A DNA stretch of 64,000 nt from Aquibium sp. ELW1220 (GTDB lineage: Bacteria > Pseudomonadota > Alphaproteobacteria > Rhizobiales > Rhizobiaceae), in contig NZ_JAOAOQ010000004.1 of NCBI RefSeq assembly GCF_030398385.1, positions 186,001 through 250,000 on the forward strand. Reading direction: 5' to 3'. The notes under the pieces are model-generated. The model had not been told where the DNA came from and did not search any database. It saw nothing but the letters and a program-made list of their open reading frames with translations. Positions within the stretch are counted from its first letter, which is position 1. Each line of letters begins with the position of its first letter. Of the stretch, positions 37,794 through 47,925 are shown in pieces. A program made the position numbers and the translations under genes.

Positions 37794-39074
37794 TCACCGA
37801 TACAGCAGCGTCGGCAGCCACAGCGTCAGCGCCGGCACGAACGTCACCAGCGCCAGCACCACCCCGAGCGGGATCAGGAATGGCGCGGTCGCCACCACGC
37901 AGCGCTCGAACGGCACCTTCGACACCCGCGCCAGCACGTAGAGCACGAGGCCGACCGGCGGGGTGAGCAGCCCGATCATCAGGTTGAGCACCACGATCAC
38001 GCCGAAATGCACCGGGTCGACGCCGACCTTGACGGCGATCGGCAAGAGCACCGGCACCAGGATCGTGATCGCGGCTACCGTTTCCAGGAAGCAGCCGACG
38101 ACGAGCAGGATCAGGTTGATCAGCAGAAGCACGATGATCGGGTTCTCCGACACCGTCAGCACCAGGGCGGCAAAGTGCTCGGGCACGCGGTTGGAGGCGA
38201 GGATCCAGGCAAAGATCGAGGCCGACGCCACGATGAACAGCACCACGGCCGTCGTCTCGATCGTGTCGAACGAGACGCGCAGGAAGCGCCGCAGCGACAG
38301 CGTCCGGTAGACCACGAGCCCGAGGAACAGCGCCCAGACGCAGGCGGCGATCGCCGCTTCCGTCGGCGTGAAGGCGCCCGACAGGATGCCGCCGACGATG
38401 ATCACCGGCGTCATCAGCGACAGGAAGGCACGCAGGAAGGTGGAACCCAGAACCGGGATCGAAAAGGCCTGGTCTCGTTGATAGCCGTGCCGGCGCGCAT
38501 AGATCGCCACCATGATCATCAGCGCCACCGCCATGATCAGCCCGGGCACGAAGCCGGCCGCGAAGAGCTGGCCGATCGAGGCGCCCGCAACGACGCCGTA
38601 GATGACCATCGGCAGCGAGGGCGGGATGATCGGTCCGATCGTCGACGAGGCCGCGGTGATGCCCACCGCGAAGCCCGGGTCGTAGTTAGCGTCGCGCATC
38701 GCCTTGATCTCGATGGCGCCAAGCCCGCCGGCATCCGCCACCGCGGCACCCGACATGCCGGCGAAGATGACCGAGGCGCCGATGTTGACGTGCCCGAGCC
38801 CTCCGCGCATCCACCCCACCAGCGCCTTGGCGAAGTCGAAGATGCGCTCCGTGATGCCGGCCGAGTTCATCAGATTGCCGGCGAGGATGAAGAACGGCAC
38901 GGCGAGCAGCGGGAAGGAATCGACCCCGTTGATCATCCGGTGCACGACCACGACGTCCGGGATGCGCCCGTCGAGGAAGATGAACACCGCCGAGGCGCCG
39001 GCGAGCGCGATGGCCACCGGGACACCCAGCATGAGCATCACGAGGAGAAGCACGAAAAGCAGGGTCAGGAGCAT
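37794..39074 (-). CDS. dctM: TRAP transporter large permease DctM
   Basis: 426 residues and about 12 hydrophobic segments. Landmarks: FILAGNLMNSAGITERIFDF, GMSGAAVADAGGLGAIEIKA, STIGPIIPPSLPMVIYGVVA and PPVGLVLYVLARVSKVPFE. It is the membrane channel half of a tripartite ATP-independent importer that uses a Na+ gradient. The ATG at 39074 lies 14 bp after the dctQ stop; the open frame upstream is a shadow of dctQ. It forms one operon dctP-dctQ-dctM. Confidence 0.95.
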   Translation of the reverse strand: MLLTLLFVLLLVMLMLGVPVAIALAGASAVFIFLDGRIPDVVVVHRMINGVDSFPLLAVPFFILAGNLMNSAGITERIFDFAKALVGWMRGGLGHVNIGASVIFAGMSGAAVADAGGLGAIEIKAMRDANYDPGFAVGITAASSTIGPIIPPSLPMVIYGVVAGASIGQLFAAGFVPGLIMAVALMIMVAIYARRHGYQRDQAFSIPVLGSTFLRAFLSLMTPVIIVGGILSGAFTPTEAAIAACVWALFLGLVVYRTLSLRRFLRVSFDTIETTAVVLFIVASASIFAWILASNRVPEHFAALVLTVSENPIIVLLLINLILLVVGCFLETVAAITILVPVLLPIAVKVGVDPVHFGVIVVLNLMIGLLTPPVGLVLYVLARVSKVPFERCVVATAPFLIPLGVVLALVTFVPALTLWLPTLLYR

Positions 39075-39088
39075 GGTCGGGCGCCGGT

Positions 39089-39631
39089 CTAGAGGGTGGG
39101 GCCGGTGGCGGAGAACAGCTCCGGATCGACGAGGCGGCTGGTGCCGGTGCGAATGTGGCGCACGAGCACCACGACGCCGTAGACGGTCATGCCGGCGAAG
39201 CACGCCGCGACGGCCCAGTAGACGATCGATTTCGGCAGGTCGATCGCGCCCATCATCTGCTGCGTGCGCTGCGCCAGCCCGATGCAAAGCCATCCGGTGA
39301 TGGCGTAGAAGGCGAGCGCCACGAGGTCGACGGCAATCTGCAGGGCGAGCCGCGCTCGGCGCGGCAGCCAGCGGTAGACGAGCTCGACCGCGATGTGGCT
39401 TTCCTTGCGCACCGCCATCACCGCGCCGATGAAGGTGACGCCGATCAGGAGGTAGCGCGCGATCTCCTCGGTCCAGCCCAGCGAATTGTTGAGCACGTAG
39501 CGCGTGAAAAACTGTAGGAACACGACCACGGCCAGCGTCCAGAAGACGACGAGCACGATGCCGTCCTGAAGCTGGACGTCGTCCAGCCGCTCGCTCTCGT
39601 CCGGCTCGACGCCGGAATCATCCTGCCGCAT
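39089..39631 (-). CDS. dctQ: TRAP transporter small permease DctQ
   Basis: 180 residues with four hydrophobic segments: GIVLVVFWTLAVVVFLQFFT, LLIGVTFIGAVMAVRKESH, LQIAVDLVALAFYAITGWL and IVYWAVAACFAGMTVYGVV. SHIAVELVYRWLPRR and the R-x-x-N pair after helix 1 (RYVLNNSLGWTEEIARYL) are DctQ features. It joins DctM in the membrane. The start at 39631 has GGAG at a good distance. Confidence 0.93.
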   Translation of the reverse strand: MRQDDSGVEPDESERLDDVQLQDGIVLVVFWTLAVVVFLQFFTRYVLNNSLGWTEEIARYLLIGVTFIGAVMAVRKESHIAVELVYRWLPRRARLALQIAVDLVALAFYAITGWLCIGLAQRTQQMMGAIDLPKSIVYWAVAACFAGMTVYGVVVLVRHIRTGTSRLVDPELFSATGPTL

Positions 39632-39755
39632 GCTGATCTCCGCAGAGGAAGGCCGGCGGCGCGGAACTGCGCCGCCGGGAACCACGAGAAGGGACGCCGC
39701 CGCCCCTGCCGCGCTTGCCAGCGCGTGCGGGTCGGCGGCCGCGCCTTTGCCCTCG

Positions 39756-40736
39756 CTACTGGATGGCCTGCAGCCTGTCGTAGGTCGGCTGGTCCCAGGT
39801 CGCGTCCGCGCTGTTGTGCAGCGTCATCGTCGCCTCGCGGAACGGGCGTCGATCGACCTCGCGCACGTCGACGCCCTGGTCCCTGAACCACTGGACGAGG
39901 TTCTTCTCGGACTCGATGATCTGCCCGGTGGCGCAGACGGAGGTCTCGTCGAGCACGGTCTCGAGCGCCGCCTGGTCGGCCGCGTCCATGGCATTCCAGG
40001 CCGGGCCACCGACGATGGTCAAGAGCGCGTCGGTGATGTGGCCGGTCAAGTTGATGTGCTTCTGCACCTCGTAGAACTTCTTCGCCTGAATGGTCGGCAG
40101 CGGGTTCTCCTGCGCGTCCACCGTTCCCTGCTGCAGGGCGAGGTAGACTTCCGCGAAGGCGATGGGCGTCGGGTTGGCGCCCGCCGCCTTGGGGAACATC
40201 ATGTACAGCGGCGCATCCGGAACGCGGATCTTCAGGCCGGCGAGATCCTCGGGCTTGTCGATCGGCTTGTTGGACGTGACGTGCCGCTCGCCGTAATAGG
40301 TCATCGAGGTGATGTGGTTGCCGGTGGCGTCGGTATAGCCCTTGGCCAGATCCTTGAAGAGGTCGGAATTGCGGTATTTGTCCCAGTGCGCGTAGTCGCG
40401 GAACATGTAGGGCGCACCGCCGATGGCGATCGGCCCGTAGGACCGCCCTGCGAACAGCTGGCCGGTATAGATGATGTCGACGGTGCCGAGCCCGAGCCCC
40501 TCGTTGATGTCGGATTCCTTGCCGAGCGAGGAGGCCGGGAAGACCTCGACCGAATAGCGCCCGTCGGTCGCCGCCTTCAGCTTGTCGGACGCAGCCACCG
40601 CGCAGGTGTGATAGGGCTCGCTCACTTCGTAGACATGGGCCCACTTGAGCGCCGTTTCGGCTGATGCGGGCGCCGTCGCCGCAAGGCAAACGGCAGCTGA
40701 ACTGGCCAGTGCGGCCATCGTCTTGATGGTGTTCAC
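39756..40736 (-). CDS. dctP: TRAP transporter substrate-binding protein DctP
   Basis: 326 residues with a signal peptide (TIKTMAALASSAAVCLAATA, cleaved after ASA). Mature landmarks: LKWAHVYEVSEPYHTCAVAA, VEVFPASSLGKESDINEGLG, DLAGLKIRVPDAPLYMMFPK (the substrate-binding arginine) and VYLALQQGTVDAQENPLPTI. It binds the substrate in the periplasm and delivers it to DctQM. The substrate is probably an organic acid, not determinable here. The start is GTG at 40736 with GGGAGGAGA upstream; the longer frame runs into a neighbouring non-coding frame. Confidence 0.94.
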   Translation of the reverse strand: MNTIKTMAALASSAAVCLAATAPASAETALKWAHVYEVSEPYHTCAVAASDKLKAATDGRYSVEVFPASSLGKESDINEGLGLGTVDIIYTGQLFAGRSYGPIAIGGAPYMFRDYAHWDKYRNSDLFKDLAKGYTDATGNHITSMTYYGERHVTSNKPIDKPEDLAGLKIRVPDAPLYMMFPKAAGANPTPIAFAEVYLALQQGTVDAQENPLPTIQAKKFYEVQKHINLTGHITDALLTIVGGPAWNAMDAADQAALETVLDETSVCATGQIIESEKNLVQWFRDQGVDVREVDRRPFREATMTLHNSADATWDQPTYDRLQAIQ

Positions 40737-40929
40737 GATCGTCTCCTCCCGAGAAATCTGTGTTTCGGCGCGGCTCCTCCCGCCCGATCTTTTCATTTGT
40801 CTTGGCGCCGTCCCGGACCTCGCCGGGTGTACATCCTCCTGCTGTTCTCTACCCTCGAAGACGAGTATCGACAGGATGGAACGGGAAATCAAGCGACGGC
40901 TAAAATCGGGGTGGCGCGCAGGCGCGCTC

Positions 40930-42210
40930 TCACCCGTTCCGCGCGGCAAGGACCTTGTCGATGCGCCGCCCGTCGAGGTCGACGACCTCGAAGCGCCACT
41001 TGCCGACCTCGATCGCTTCGCCCGTGTCCGGCAGTCGCTTGAAGGCGTCGAGCAGGAAGCCGGCCACCGTCTCGTAGCTGCGCCGCTCCGGCAGTTCGAG
41101 CCGCAGCAGGTCGGCCATCTCGTCGGCCGGCATCGAACCGGCGAGCAGCCAGGAGCCGTCGGCGCGCTGGTGCGCCTCGGGGCCTTCGCCTTCCTCCTCG
41201 TCGGAGCGGAAGGCGCCGGCGATCGCATCGAGGATATCGGCGGGCGTGATCACGCCCTCGAAATGGCCGAACTCGTCATGGACGAGCACCATCGGAACGT
41301 CCGCCTTCTGCAGGGTCTCCAGCACAACCAGCGCCGACATCGTGTCAGGCACCACCGGGGCGGCCCGGACATGGTCGGCGAGCGCCGACGGCGGCTTCGA
41401 CAGCAGGCCGGTCGCCAGATCGCGGACGCGCACCACGCCGACCACAGAATCGACGCTGCCCTCGTAGACCGGCACCCGCGTATGACTGGTCGCCAGCAGC
41501 GCCGCGCGCAGCGCGTCCGGTGACAGCGCGGCATCGATGGCCTCGACTTCGGTGCGCGGCGTCATCAGGGCGCGGGCGGTCCGGTCGCCGAGCCGCATCA
41601 CGCCCGAGATCATCGCCTGCTCGGCCGCCTCAATGACACCGGCGCTCTCGGCTTCGGCGATGACGGTGCGGATCTCTTCGTCGGACATCGTCGATCCGGC
41701 GTCGCCCGACATCCCGGTCAGCCGCAGGATCGCCCGGGTGGAGGCGTCGAGCAGCCAGATCACCGGCGCGGCGATGCGCGAGAACATCTCCATCGCCGGT
41801 GCCATCATGCAGGCGAAACCCTCGGCGTTGCGCAAGGCGAGATGCTTGGGCACCAGTTCGCCGATGATCACCGACAGGAAGGTGATCAGGCCGATGACGA
41901 TGCCGTAGCCGGCGACTTCGGCGACGTTCTCGGTGACGCCGTAGCCCATGAGGATGGCACTCATGCGCGCGCCGAGCGCGGCACCCGAGAAGGCGCCGGC
42001 CAGGATGCCGATCAGCGTGATGCCGATCTGCACGGCCGAGAGGAAGCGCCCGGGCTCCTCGGCCAGCCGCAACGCGGCCTTCGCGCCGGCCCGCCCCTGC
42101 TCCGCCAGCACCGCCAGCCGCGGCTTGCGCGCCGACACGACGGACAGCTCCGACAGCGCGAAGACGCCGTTGAGCAGGATGAGGCACGCCGCGACGATCA
42201 GCTCGAACAT
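40930..42210 (-). CDS. CorC/HlyC-type CNNM transporter protein
   Basis: 426 residues. An N-terminal DUF21 membrane domain with about four helices (MFELIVAACLILLNGVFALS, GITLIGILAGAFSGAALGAR, GIVIGLITFLSVIIGELVPK), two CBS domains (GDRTARALMTPRTEVEAIDA; MVLVHDEFGHFEGVITPADI) and a CorC_HlyC transporter-associated domain (VGKWRFEVVDLDGRRIDKVL). It probably exports Mg2+ or Co2+ or senses divalent cations; the hemolysin name is historical. The ATG at 42210 starts the first helix; the longer upstream frame has no ribosome site. It is divergent from fumC. Confidence 0.9.
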   Translation of the reverse strand: MFELIVAACLILLNGVFALSELSVVSARKPRLAVLAEQGRAGAKAALRLAEEPGRFLSAVQIGITLIGILAGAFSGAALGARMSAILMGYGVTENVAEVAGYGIVIGLITFLSVIIGELVPKHLALRNAEGFACMMAPAMEMFSRIAAPVIWLLDASTRAILRLTGMSGDAGSTMSDEEIRTVIAEAESAGVIEAAEQAMISGVMRLGDRTARALMTPRTEVEAIDAALSPDALRAALLATSHTRVPVYEGSVDSVVGVVRVRDLATGLLSKPPSALADHVRAAPVVPDTMSALVVLETLQKADVPMVLVHDEFGHFEGVITPADILDAIAGAFRSDEEEGEGPEAHQRADGSWLLAGSMPADEMADLLRLELPERRSYETVAGFLLDAFKRLPDTGEAIEVGKWRFEVVDLDGRRIDKVLAARNG

Positions 42211-42412
42211 GTCGTCAGGGGTAGGACGTCGCGGTGACCGGGTCAACGGTGCGCGCGCCGGTTGGCGATGCGCGACCGAGGCCATCGAAGCAATCTCAGC
42301 CACTTGGCCGCGGCGATTGAATCGATTTGGCAGCGGCAGCGGCGCAATCTTCGCTTGAAGCGCTCCGTCCCGCGCGCTACCCGAACGCTCGTACCGATCC
42401 GAGGAACCCGCC

Positions 42413-43813
42413 ATGACCGACGCCCCCAGCACCCGCACCGAGACCGACACCTTCGGCCCGATCGAGGTCGCCTCCGACCGCTACTGGGGCGCGCAGGCGC
42501 AGCGATCGCTCGGAAACTTCAGGATCGGCTGGGAAAAGCAGCCGCTGTCGGTGGTCCGGGCGCTGGGCATCGTCAAGCAGGCGGCGGCCGAGGCCAACAT
42601 GGCGCTCGGCCGGCTCGACCCGGTCATCGGCGGGACGATCGTGAAGGCCGCGCAGGAGGTGATCGACGGCAAGCTCGACGCGCATTTCCCGCTGGTCGTC
42701 TGGCAGACCGGCTCGGGCACGCAGTCCAACATGAACGCCAACGAGGTGATTTCCAACCGGGCGATCGAGATGCTGGGCGGCGTGATGGGCTCCAAGAAGC
42801 CGGTCCACCCCAACGACCACGTCAACATGAGCCAGTCGTCGAACGACACCTATCCCACGGCCATGCACGTCGCCTGCGCCGAGCGCATCGTCCACGATCT
42901 CCTGCCGGCCTTGAAGCACCTGCACGCCGCGCTGGACGAGAAGGCCAAGGCCTTCGACCACATCGTCAAGATCGGCCGCACCCACACCCAGGACGCCACG
43001 CCGCTGACGCTCGGCCAGGAGTTTTCCGGCTATGCCGCGCAGGTCGCCTCATCGATCAGGCGCATCGAGCTGACGCTGCCCGGCCTGATGGAACTCGCCC
43101 AGGGCGGCACGGCGGTCGGCACCGGCCTCAACGCGCCGATCGGCTTCGCCGAAAAGGTGGCCGAGCGCATCGCCGCGATCACCGGCCTGCCCTTCGTCAC
43201 GGCGCCCAACAAGTTCGAGGCGCTGGCGGCGCATGATTCGATGGTCTTCAGCCACGGCGCCATCAACGCCGCCGCCGCCGCCCTGTTCAAGATCGCCAAC
43301 GACATCCGCTTCCTCGGCTCGGGGCCGCGCTCCGGCCTCGGCGAACTGTCGCTGCCGGAAAACGAGCCTGGCTCCTCGATCATGCCGGGCAAGGTCAACC
43401 CGACGCAGTCGGAAGCGCTGACGCAGGTCTGCGTCCAGGTCTTCGGCAACAACGCAGCGCTCACCTTCGCCGGCAGCCAGGGCCATTTCGAGCTGAACGT
43501 CTACAATCCGCTGATGACCTACAATTTCCTGCAATCGGTGCAGCTCCTGTCGGATGCCGCCCGCTCCTTCACCGACAATTGCGTCACCGGCATCGAGGCC
43601 CGCGAAGACAACATCAAGGCAGCCCTCGACCGCTCGCTGATGCTCGTGACCGCCCTCGCCCCGACCATCGGCTACGACGCGGCAGCGAAGATCGCCAAGA
43701 CGGCCCACAAGAACGGCACCACCCTGCGCGAGGAGGCGTTGGCGACCGGTCTCGTCACCGCGGAGGATTACGACCGCATCGTGCGGCCGGAGCTGATGAC
43801 GCAGCCGGGTTGA
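42413..43813 (+). CDS. fumC: Class II fumarate hydratase FumC
   Basis: 466 residues. FumC signatures: [53 protein letters not shown] and the mobile loop [17 protein letters not shown]. It interconverts fumarate and malate in the TCA cycle; the class II enzyme is iron-independent and homotetrameric. Starts [19 protein letters not shown], as in relatives. It is followed by a 770-bp intergenic stretch with two repeat elements. Confidence 0.97.
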   Translation: MTDAPSTRTETDTFGPIEVASDRYWGAQAQRSLGNFRIGWEKQPLSVVRALGIVKQAAAEANMALGRLDPVIGGTIVKAAQEVIDGKLDAHFPLVVWQTGSGTQSNMNANEVISNRAIEMLGGVMGSKKPVHPNDHVNMSQSSNDTYPTAMHVACAERIVHDLLPALKHLHAALDEKAKAFDHIVKIGRTHTQDATPLTLGQEFSGYAAQVASSIRRIELTLPGLMELAQGGTAVGTGLNAPIGFAEKVAERIAAITGLPFVTAPNKFEALAAHDSMVFSHGAINAAAAALFKIANDIRFLGSGPRSGLGELSLPENEPGSSIMPGKVNPTQSEALTQVCVQVFGNNAALTFAGSQGHFELNVYNPLMTYNFLQSVQLLSDAARSFTDNCVTGIEAREDNIKAALDRSLMLVTALAPTIGYDAAAKIAKTAHKNGTTLREEALATGLVTAEDYDRIVRPELMTQPG

Positions 43814-43864
43814 GGTCGGCGTCTCCGTCCCTCATCGCACCGCCCACAGCCGCGCCTCCCTCGT

Positions 43865-44140
43865 CTTCGTCATCCCGGAACGGCGTCCGAGCGCAGCGAA
43901 GGACGACGTATCCGGGATCCATGCCCCGCCGCCCATGCCCGCGCTCCGGTCCACGACGAGGCATGCGCCACCGCCGTAGCGTCCCATCGCTGGCGCGCGT
44001 CCGGTCGCCGGAGCGTCCCCTCACCGGAGCGTCCCGGACACCGCCGCCATGTCTCCGTCGTCCCGCCTTCGACGGCCGCCGAGGCTTGGATCCCGGGTCT
44101 GCGCCTCCGCTTCGCTCCGGCTTCGCCCGGGATGACGAAG
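43865..44140. repeat. MITE-like element, copy 1
   Basis: 276 bp bounded by 14-bp perfect terminal inverted repeats: CTTCGTCATCCCGG at the left and CCGGGATGACGAAG at the right. Inside are a CGTATCCGGGATCCATGCC segment and a GGATCCCGGGTCTGCGCC segment. It lies in the 770-bp gap after fumC, which holds no gene that I can support. A second copy follows after 23 bp. Confidence 0.8.
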
Positions 44141-44163
44141 GTGACGGGGGCGCCTCCCTCCGG

Positions 44164-44424
44164 CTTCGTCATCCCGGAACGGCGTCCAAGCGTAGCGAAG
44201 GACGACGTATCCGGGATCCATGCCCCGCCGCCCATGCCCGCGCTCCGGTCCACGACGAGGCATGCGCCACCGCCGGCGCGTCCCATCGCCCGGGCGCGTC
44301 CCGTCGCCGGTGCGTCCCCGGACCTAGCCACAATGTCTCCGTCGTCCCGCCTTCGACGACCGCCGAGGCATTGATCCAGGGTCTGCGCCTCCGCTCCGCT
44401 CCGGCTTCGCCCCGGATGACGAAG
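44164..44424. repeat. MITE-like element, copy 2
   Basis: 261 bp, the same orientation and most of the same sequence as copy 1, with the left end CTTCGTCATCCCGG and the right end CCCGGATGACGAAG. The middle is shortened by some 15 bp and has drifted. Between its end and doxX (44583) nothing else is recognisable. Confidence 0.8.
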
Positions 44425-44582
44425 GTGATGGGGGCGTCTCCCGGTCCCGCGGGTCGCCGACCGGCGACGGCTCTCCGTCATCGTTCAACATTAGTGAACG
44501 TATCGTCGGCGCACCCGGCGCTATCGGTTTCCGCCGATCCGGGTATGGTCACGCCACGACCAATCCCCCCTCGGAGACTCAC

Positions 44583-44981
44583 ATGTCCAACAGCGTCATC
44601 CTCCTCATCGGCCGAATCCTCCTGTCGGTCATGTTCATCATGTCCGGCTTGTCGAAGTTCGGCGGCATCGAAGGCACGGCCGGCTACATCGGCTCGGTCG
44701 GCCTGCCGGCCGCGACCGCGCTCGCCTGGCTCGCCGCCATCTTCGAGACCGTGGCCGGCATCGCCATCCTCGTCGGCTTCCAGACGAAGATCGCAGCCCT
44801 CCTGCTCGCCGCCTTCTGCGTCTTCGCCGGCTACGTCTTCCACTTCCAGCCGGAAGACCAGATGCAGATGATCTCCTTCATGAAGAACCTGACCATCGCC
44901 GGCGGCTTCCTCGCCCTCTTCGTTTCGGGTCCCGGCTCACTCTCGGTCGACGCCCGCACCGGCAAGCTCGCGACGGCCTGA
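44583..44981 (+). CDS. DoxX family membrane protein
   Basis: 132 residues with four hydrophobic segments (VILLIGRILLSVMFIMSGLS, ATALAWLAAIFETVAGIAIL, IAALLLAAFCVFAGYVF, LTIAGGFLALFVSG). The motifs GRILLSVMFIMSGLSKFGG and FETVAGIAILVG are DoxX-type. DoxX relatives work in redox or stress functions at the inner membrane; this one is unassigned. The start follows CGGAGACTCAC. It is convergent with the ligase gene and shares a terminator. Confidence 0.88.
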   Translation: MSNSVILLIGRILLSVMFIMSGLSKFGGIEGTAGYIGSVGLPAATALAWLAAIFETVAGIAILVGFQTKIAALLLAAFCVFAGYVFHFQPEDQMQMISFMKNLTIAGGFLALFVSGPGSLSVDARTGKLATA

Positions 44982-45034
44982 CCTCCAGGGCGCGCCGCCC
45001 AGGCCGCGAGTTTCAGCACTGCCGCGCAGCGGCG

Positions 45035-45064
45035 AAGGCCCGGCTCCCCCAAGCCGGGCCTTTT
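45035..45064. terminator. Bidirectional terminator between doxX and the acyl-CoA ligase
   Basis: Stem AAGGCCCGGCT (45035-45045) / AGCCGGGCCTT (45052-45062), 6-base loop, then TTTT. The reverse strand has AAGG before the stem, so it can serve the convergent ligase gene as well. Confidence 0.85.
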
Positions 45065-45092
45065 CTGCGTCGGGCCGCAAGCGCCGCGCGCC

Positions 45093-46817
45093 TCAGGCCG
45101 TCTTCAGTTCCGTGATCCCGAGTTCGCCCACCATCTCGTCGCGCATGATGAATTTCTGCGGCTTGCCGGTCACCGTCATCGGCAGCGAGGGGCGGATGCG
45201 CACGTAGCGCGGGATCTTGTAATGCGCGATCTGACCCTGGCAGAAGGCGCGGATTTCCTCCTCGGTCGGCGCCTCGCCGGCCGGCACGATCCAGGCACAG
45301 ACCTCCTCGCCGTAGCGCTTGTCCGGCACGCCGAACACCTGAACCTCGCGCACCTTGGGATGACGGTAGAGGAACTCCTCCACCTCGCGCGGATAGACGT
45401 TCTCGCCGCCGCGGATGATCATGTCCTTCACCCGGCCGACGATGTTGCAATAGCCCTCGGTGTCGATGGTCGCGAGGTCGCCGGTGTGCATCCAGCCTTC
45501 CTTGTCGATCGCCTCGCCGGTCTTCTCGGGCTCGTCCCAGTAGCCCTTCATGACCGAATAGCCGCGCGTGCACAGTTCGCCCCGCTCGCCCGGCGGCACG
45601 GTGCGCCCGTCCGCGTCCACCACCTTCACCTCGACATGCGGGTGCACGCGCCCCACCGTCGAGACGCGCTTGTCCAGCGGGTCGTCGACATGGCTCTGAA
45701 ACGACACCGGGCTCGTCTCGGTCATGCCGTAGGCGATCGTCACCTCGCGCATGTTCATCTGGCTCTGCACCTTCTTCATCACCTCGATCGGGCACGGCGC
45801 GCCGGCCATGATGCCCGTTCGGAGCGACGTCAAGTCGAAGCCCGAAAAGCCGGGATGGTCGAGCATCGCGACGAACATCGTCGGCACGCCGTAGAGCGCC
45901 GTGCAGCGTTCCGCCGAAACCGCCTTCAGCGTGGCCTCCGGATCGAAGCCCTCGCCTGGAAACACCATCGCCGCGCCCTTGGTGACGCAGCCCAGCGTCC
46001 CCATCACCATGCCGAAGCAATGGTAGAGCGGCACGGGAATGCACAGCCGGTCCTCTTGCGTCAGGTTCATCGCCGCCGTGACGAACTGTGCATTGTTGAG
46101 GATGTTGGAATGGGACAGCGTCGCCCCCTTCGGCGCGCCGGTGGTGCCGGAGGTGAACTGGATGTTGATCGCCTCGTCCCGATCAAGGCCCGCCGTGATG
46201 TCGTCGAGCCGCGCGCGCTCCTTCGCCGTGCCGAGCCCCGGCACGGCGTCGAAGTTCAGCATTCCCGGCGACACGGCATCGCCCATGCGGATGACGAACT
46301 GCAGCGTGGGCAGCCGCGCCGCCTTGAGTTCGCCCGGCTTCGCGGCCGAAAGCTCCGGCGCCAGTTCGGCCACCATGCCCAGATAGTCGGACGTCTTGAA
46401 GCTTGCTGCCGTCACCAGCGCCCGGCAGCCGACCTTGTTCAGCGCGTATTCCAGTTCGTAGAGCCGGTAGGCCGGGTTGATGTTGACCATCACCAGACCG
46501 ATCCGCGCCGTTGCGAACTGCGTCAGCAGCCATTCCCAGCGGTTCGGCGACCAGATGCCGATCCGGTCGCCCTTGTCGAGACCGAGCGCCAGCAGCCCGG
46601 CGGCGAGATCGTCCACCGCGGCGGCGAACTGCGACCAGGTCACCCGCACCCCCTGCGCGGCAAACACGGCCGCCGGCCGGTCGGGATAACGCGCCACCGT
46701 TCGCGCCAGCGCCTGCGGGATCGTCTCCTCCAGCAGCGGTACCGAACGGTCGCCCGTCACGTGCGACAGGCCGTCGATGGGCGCGAGCGAATGCGGCGCG
46801 CCGGCGTCTGTGGTCAT
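45093..46817 (-). CDS. AMP-binding acyl-CoA ligase/synthetase
   Basis: 574 residues of the adenylate-forming family. Motifs: [18 protein letters not shown] (P-loop), [28 protein letters not shown] then [25 protein letters not shown], and the C-terminal lysine in [15 protein letters not shown]. It makes acyl-CoA from a fatty acid, ATP and Co[20 protein letters not shown] is characteristic of medium/long-chain ligases. The ATG at 46817 has GGGAGGA upstream; the extra eight residues of the longer frame are not needed. Confidence 0.92.
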   Translation of the reverse strand: MTTDAGAPHSLAPIDGLSHVTGDRSVPLLEETIPQALARTVARYPDRPAAVFAAQGVRVTWSQFAAAVDDLAAGLLALGLDKGDRIGIWSPNRWEWLLTQFATARIGLVMVNINPAYRLYELEYALNKVGCRALVTAASFKTSDYLGMVAELAPELSAAKPGELKAARLPTLQFVIRMGDAVSPGMLNFDAVPGLGTAKERARLDDITAGLDRDEAINIQFTSGTTGAPKGATLSHSNILNNAQFVTAAMNLTQEDRLCIPVPLYHCFGMVMGTLGCVTKGAAMVFPGEGFDPEATLKAVSAERCTALYGVPTMFVAMLDHPGFSGFDLTSLRTGIMAGAPCPIEVMKKVQSQMNMREVTIAYGMTETSPVSFQSHVDDPLDKRVSTVGRVHPHVEVKVVDADGRTVPPGERGELCTRGYSVMKGYWDEPEKTGEAIDKEGWMHTGDLATIDTEGYCNIVGRVKDMIIRGGENVYPREVEEFLYRHPKVREVQVFGVPDKRYGEEVCAWIVPAGEAPTEEEIRAFCQGQIAHYKIPRYVRIRPSLPMTVTGKPQKFIMRDEMVGELGITELKTA

Positions 46818-46931
46818 GAATGGTCCTCCCCGATGCACGTCTCCGGCAGACGTCTCCGCGCCCGCCGGTCTCTCGTTGCCGAGTGTATCAGGCGGCCGGT
46901 CCAGCGCAATCGCCGGCCTTTCGCCGAACCG

Positions 46932-47633
46932 CTACGCCACCGCCGCGCGCACGCGGGCACGCACGTCCGCCAGCAGAGCCGCATCCGCCGCCGCCCGCTC
47001 TCGCCTTGAGGCGACGAGGCAGGCCTGCGACTTCAGGATCACCCCGTCGTCCAGGATGCGCAGATGGTTGGCCCTGAGCGTCGAGCCGGTGGTGGTGATG
47101 TCGACGATGATGTCGGCCGAGCCCGCAGCCGGCGCGCCCTCGGTGGCGCCGAGGCTCTCGACGATGCGGTAGACCTGGATGCCGTGCATCTGCGAGAAGA
47201 ACTGCTGCGTCAGCCGCCAGTATTTCGTCGCGATCCGCAGCCTGCGCCCGTGCCGCTGGCGAAACTCGGCCGCCACGTCGTCGAGGTCGGCCATGGTCGA
47301 CACGTCGAGCCAGATGTCGGGCACCGCCACCACCACGTCGGCCTCGCCGAAGCCCAGCCTTGCTGCGATCTCCACCTTCGCGTCCCACTCCGCCAGCGTC
47401 TCGCGCACCAGGTCCTCGCCGGTCACGCCGCAATCGACATTGCCCTGGCCGAGCTCGCTGGCGATCTCGGAGGCAGACAGGAACGCCACCTCGATGTCGT
47501 CGCGCCCGCCGACCCTGGCGCGATAGCGCCGCTGGTCGGCCGGCTCCTCCACCGGCAGCCCCGCCTTCGCGAACACCTCCAGCGCCTGCTCGCGCAGCCG
47601 GCCCTTCGACGGGAGAGCGATGGTGATGCTCAT
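46932..47633 (-). CDS. hisG: ATP phosphoribosyltransferase catalytic subunit HisG (short form)
   Basis: 233 residues, the short HisG that needs HisZ. Landmarks: [54 protein letters not shown] and [19 protein letters not shown] (PRPP-binding loop). It starts histidine synthesis by joining ATP and PRPP. The regulatory ACT-like C-domain of long HisG is absent, as expected. hisZ lies upstream, 292 bp away, separated by an inverted-repeat element. Confidence 0.96.
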   Translation of the reverse strand: MSITIALPSKGRLREQALEVFAKAGLPVEEPADQRRYRARVGGRDDIEVAFLSASEIASELGQGNVDCGVTGEDLVRETLAEWDAKVEIAARLGFGEADVVVAVPDIWLDVSTMADLDDVAAEFRQRHGRRLRIATKYWRLTQQFFSQMHGIQVYRIVESLGATEGAPAAGSADIIVDITTTGSTLRANHLRILDDGVILKSQACLVASRRERAAADAALLADVRARVRAAVA

Positions 47634-47709
47634 GGGCGGCGCTCCGGAAGCCTGGCGCCGCTGGAGTTGCGCTCGTGCATGAGGATGCGTGATGAGATGT
47701 CGCAAGAAA

Positions 47710-47888
47710 GCACCCCCTCACCGACCCTTCGGGCCACCTCTCCCCCTGCCCGGGGGAGAGGAAGCGCGCCAACGGCTGCCTCGCCACCAGTCCGGTGACG
47801 GGGAAAGGTCGAGCAGCGACGACGAGGCTTTTCCTCTCCCCCGGGCAGGGGGAGAGGTGGCTCGCGAAGCGAGACGGTGAGGGGGTGC
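47710..47888. repeat. Inverted-repeat element between hisZ and hisG
   Basis: Two arms around a 67-bp loop. Inner arms: 31 bp perfect, 47733-47763 against 47831-47861. Outer arms: GCACCCCCTCACCG (47710-47723) against CGGTGAGGGGGTGC (47875-47888). Each inner arm is itself partly palindromic (CTCTCCCCC ... GGGGGAGAG). It resembles repeat families common in rhizobial intergenic regions. No gene fits in the 47634-47925 gap. Confidence 0.9.
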
Positions 47889-47925
47889 TCGACGCCGTAG
47901 GATGAAACAGCAATCACCGCAATCA

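Noticed and set aside
43865-44424. Possible CRISPR array
   Set aside because: Only two units of about 270 bp with terminal inverted repeats; no short regular repeat-spacer pattern and no cas gene.
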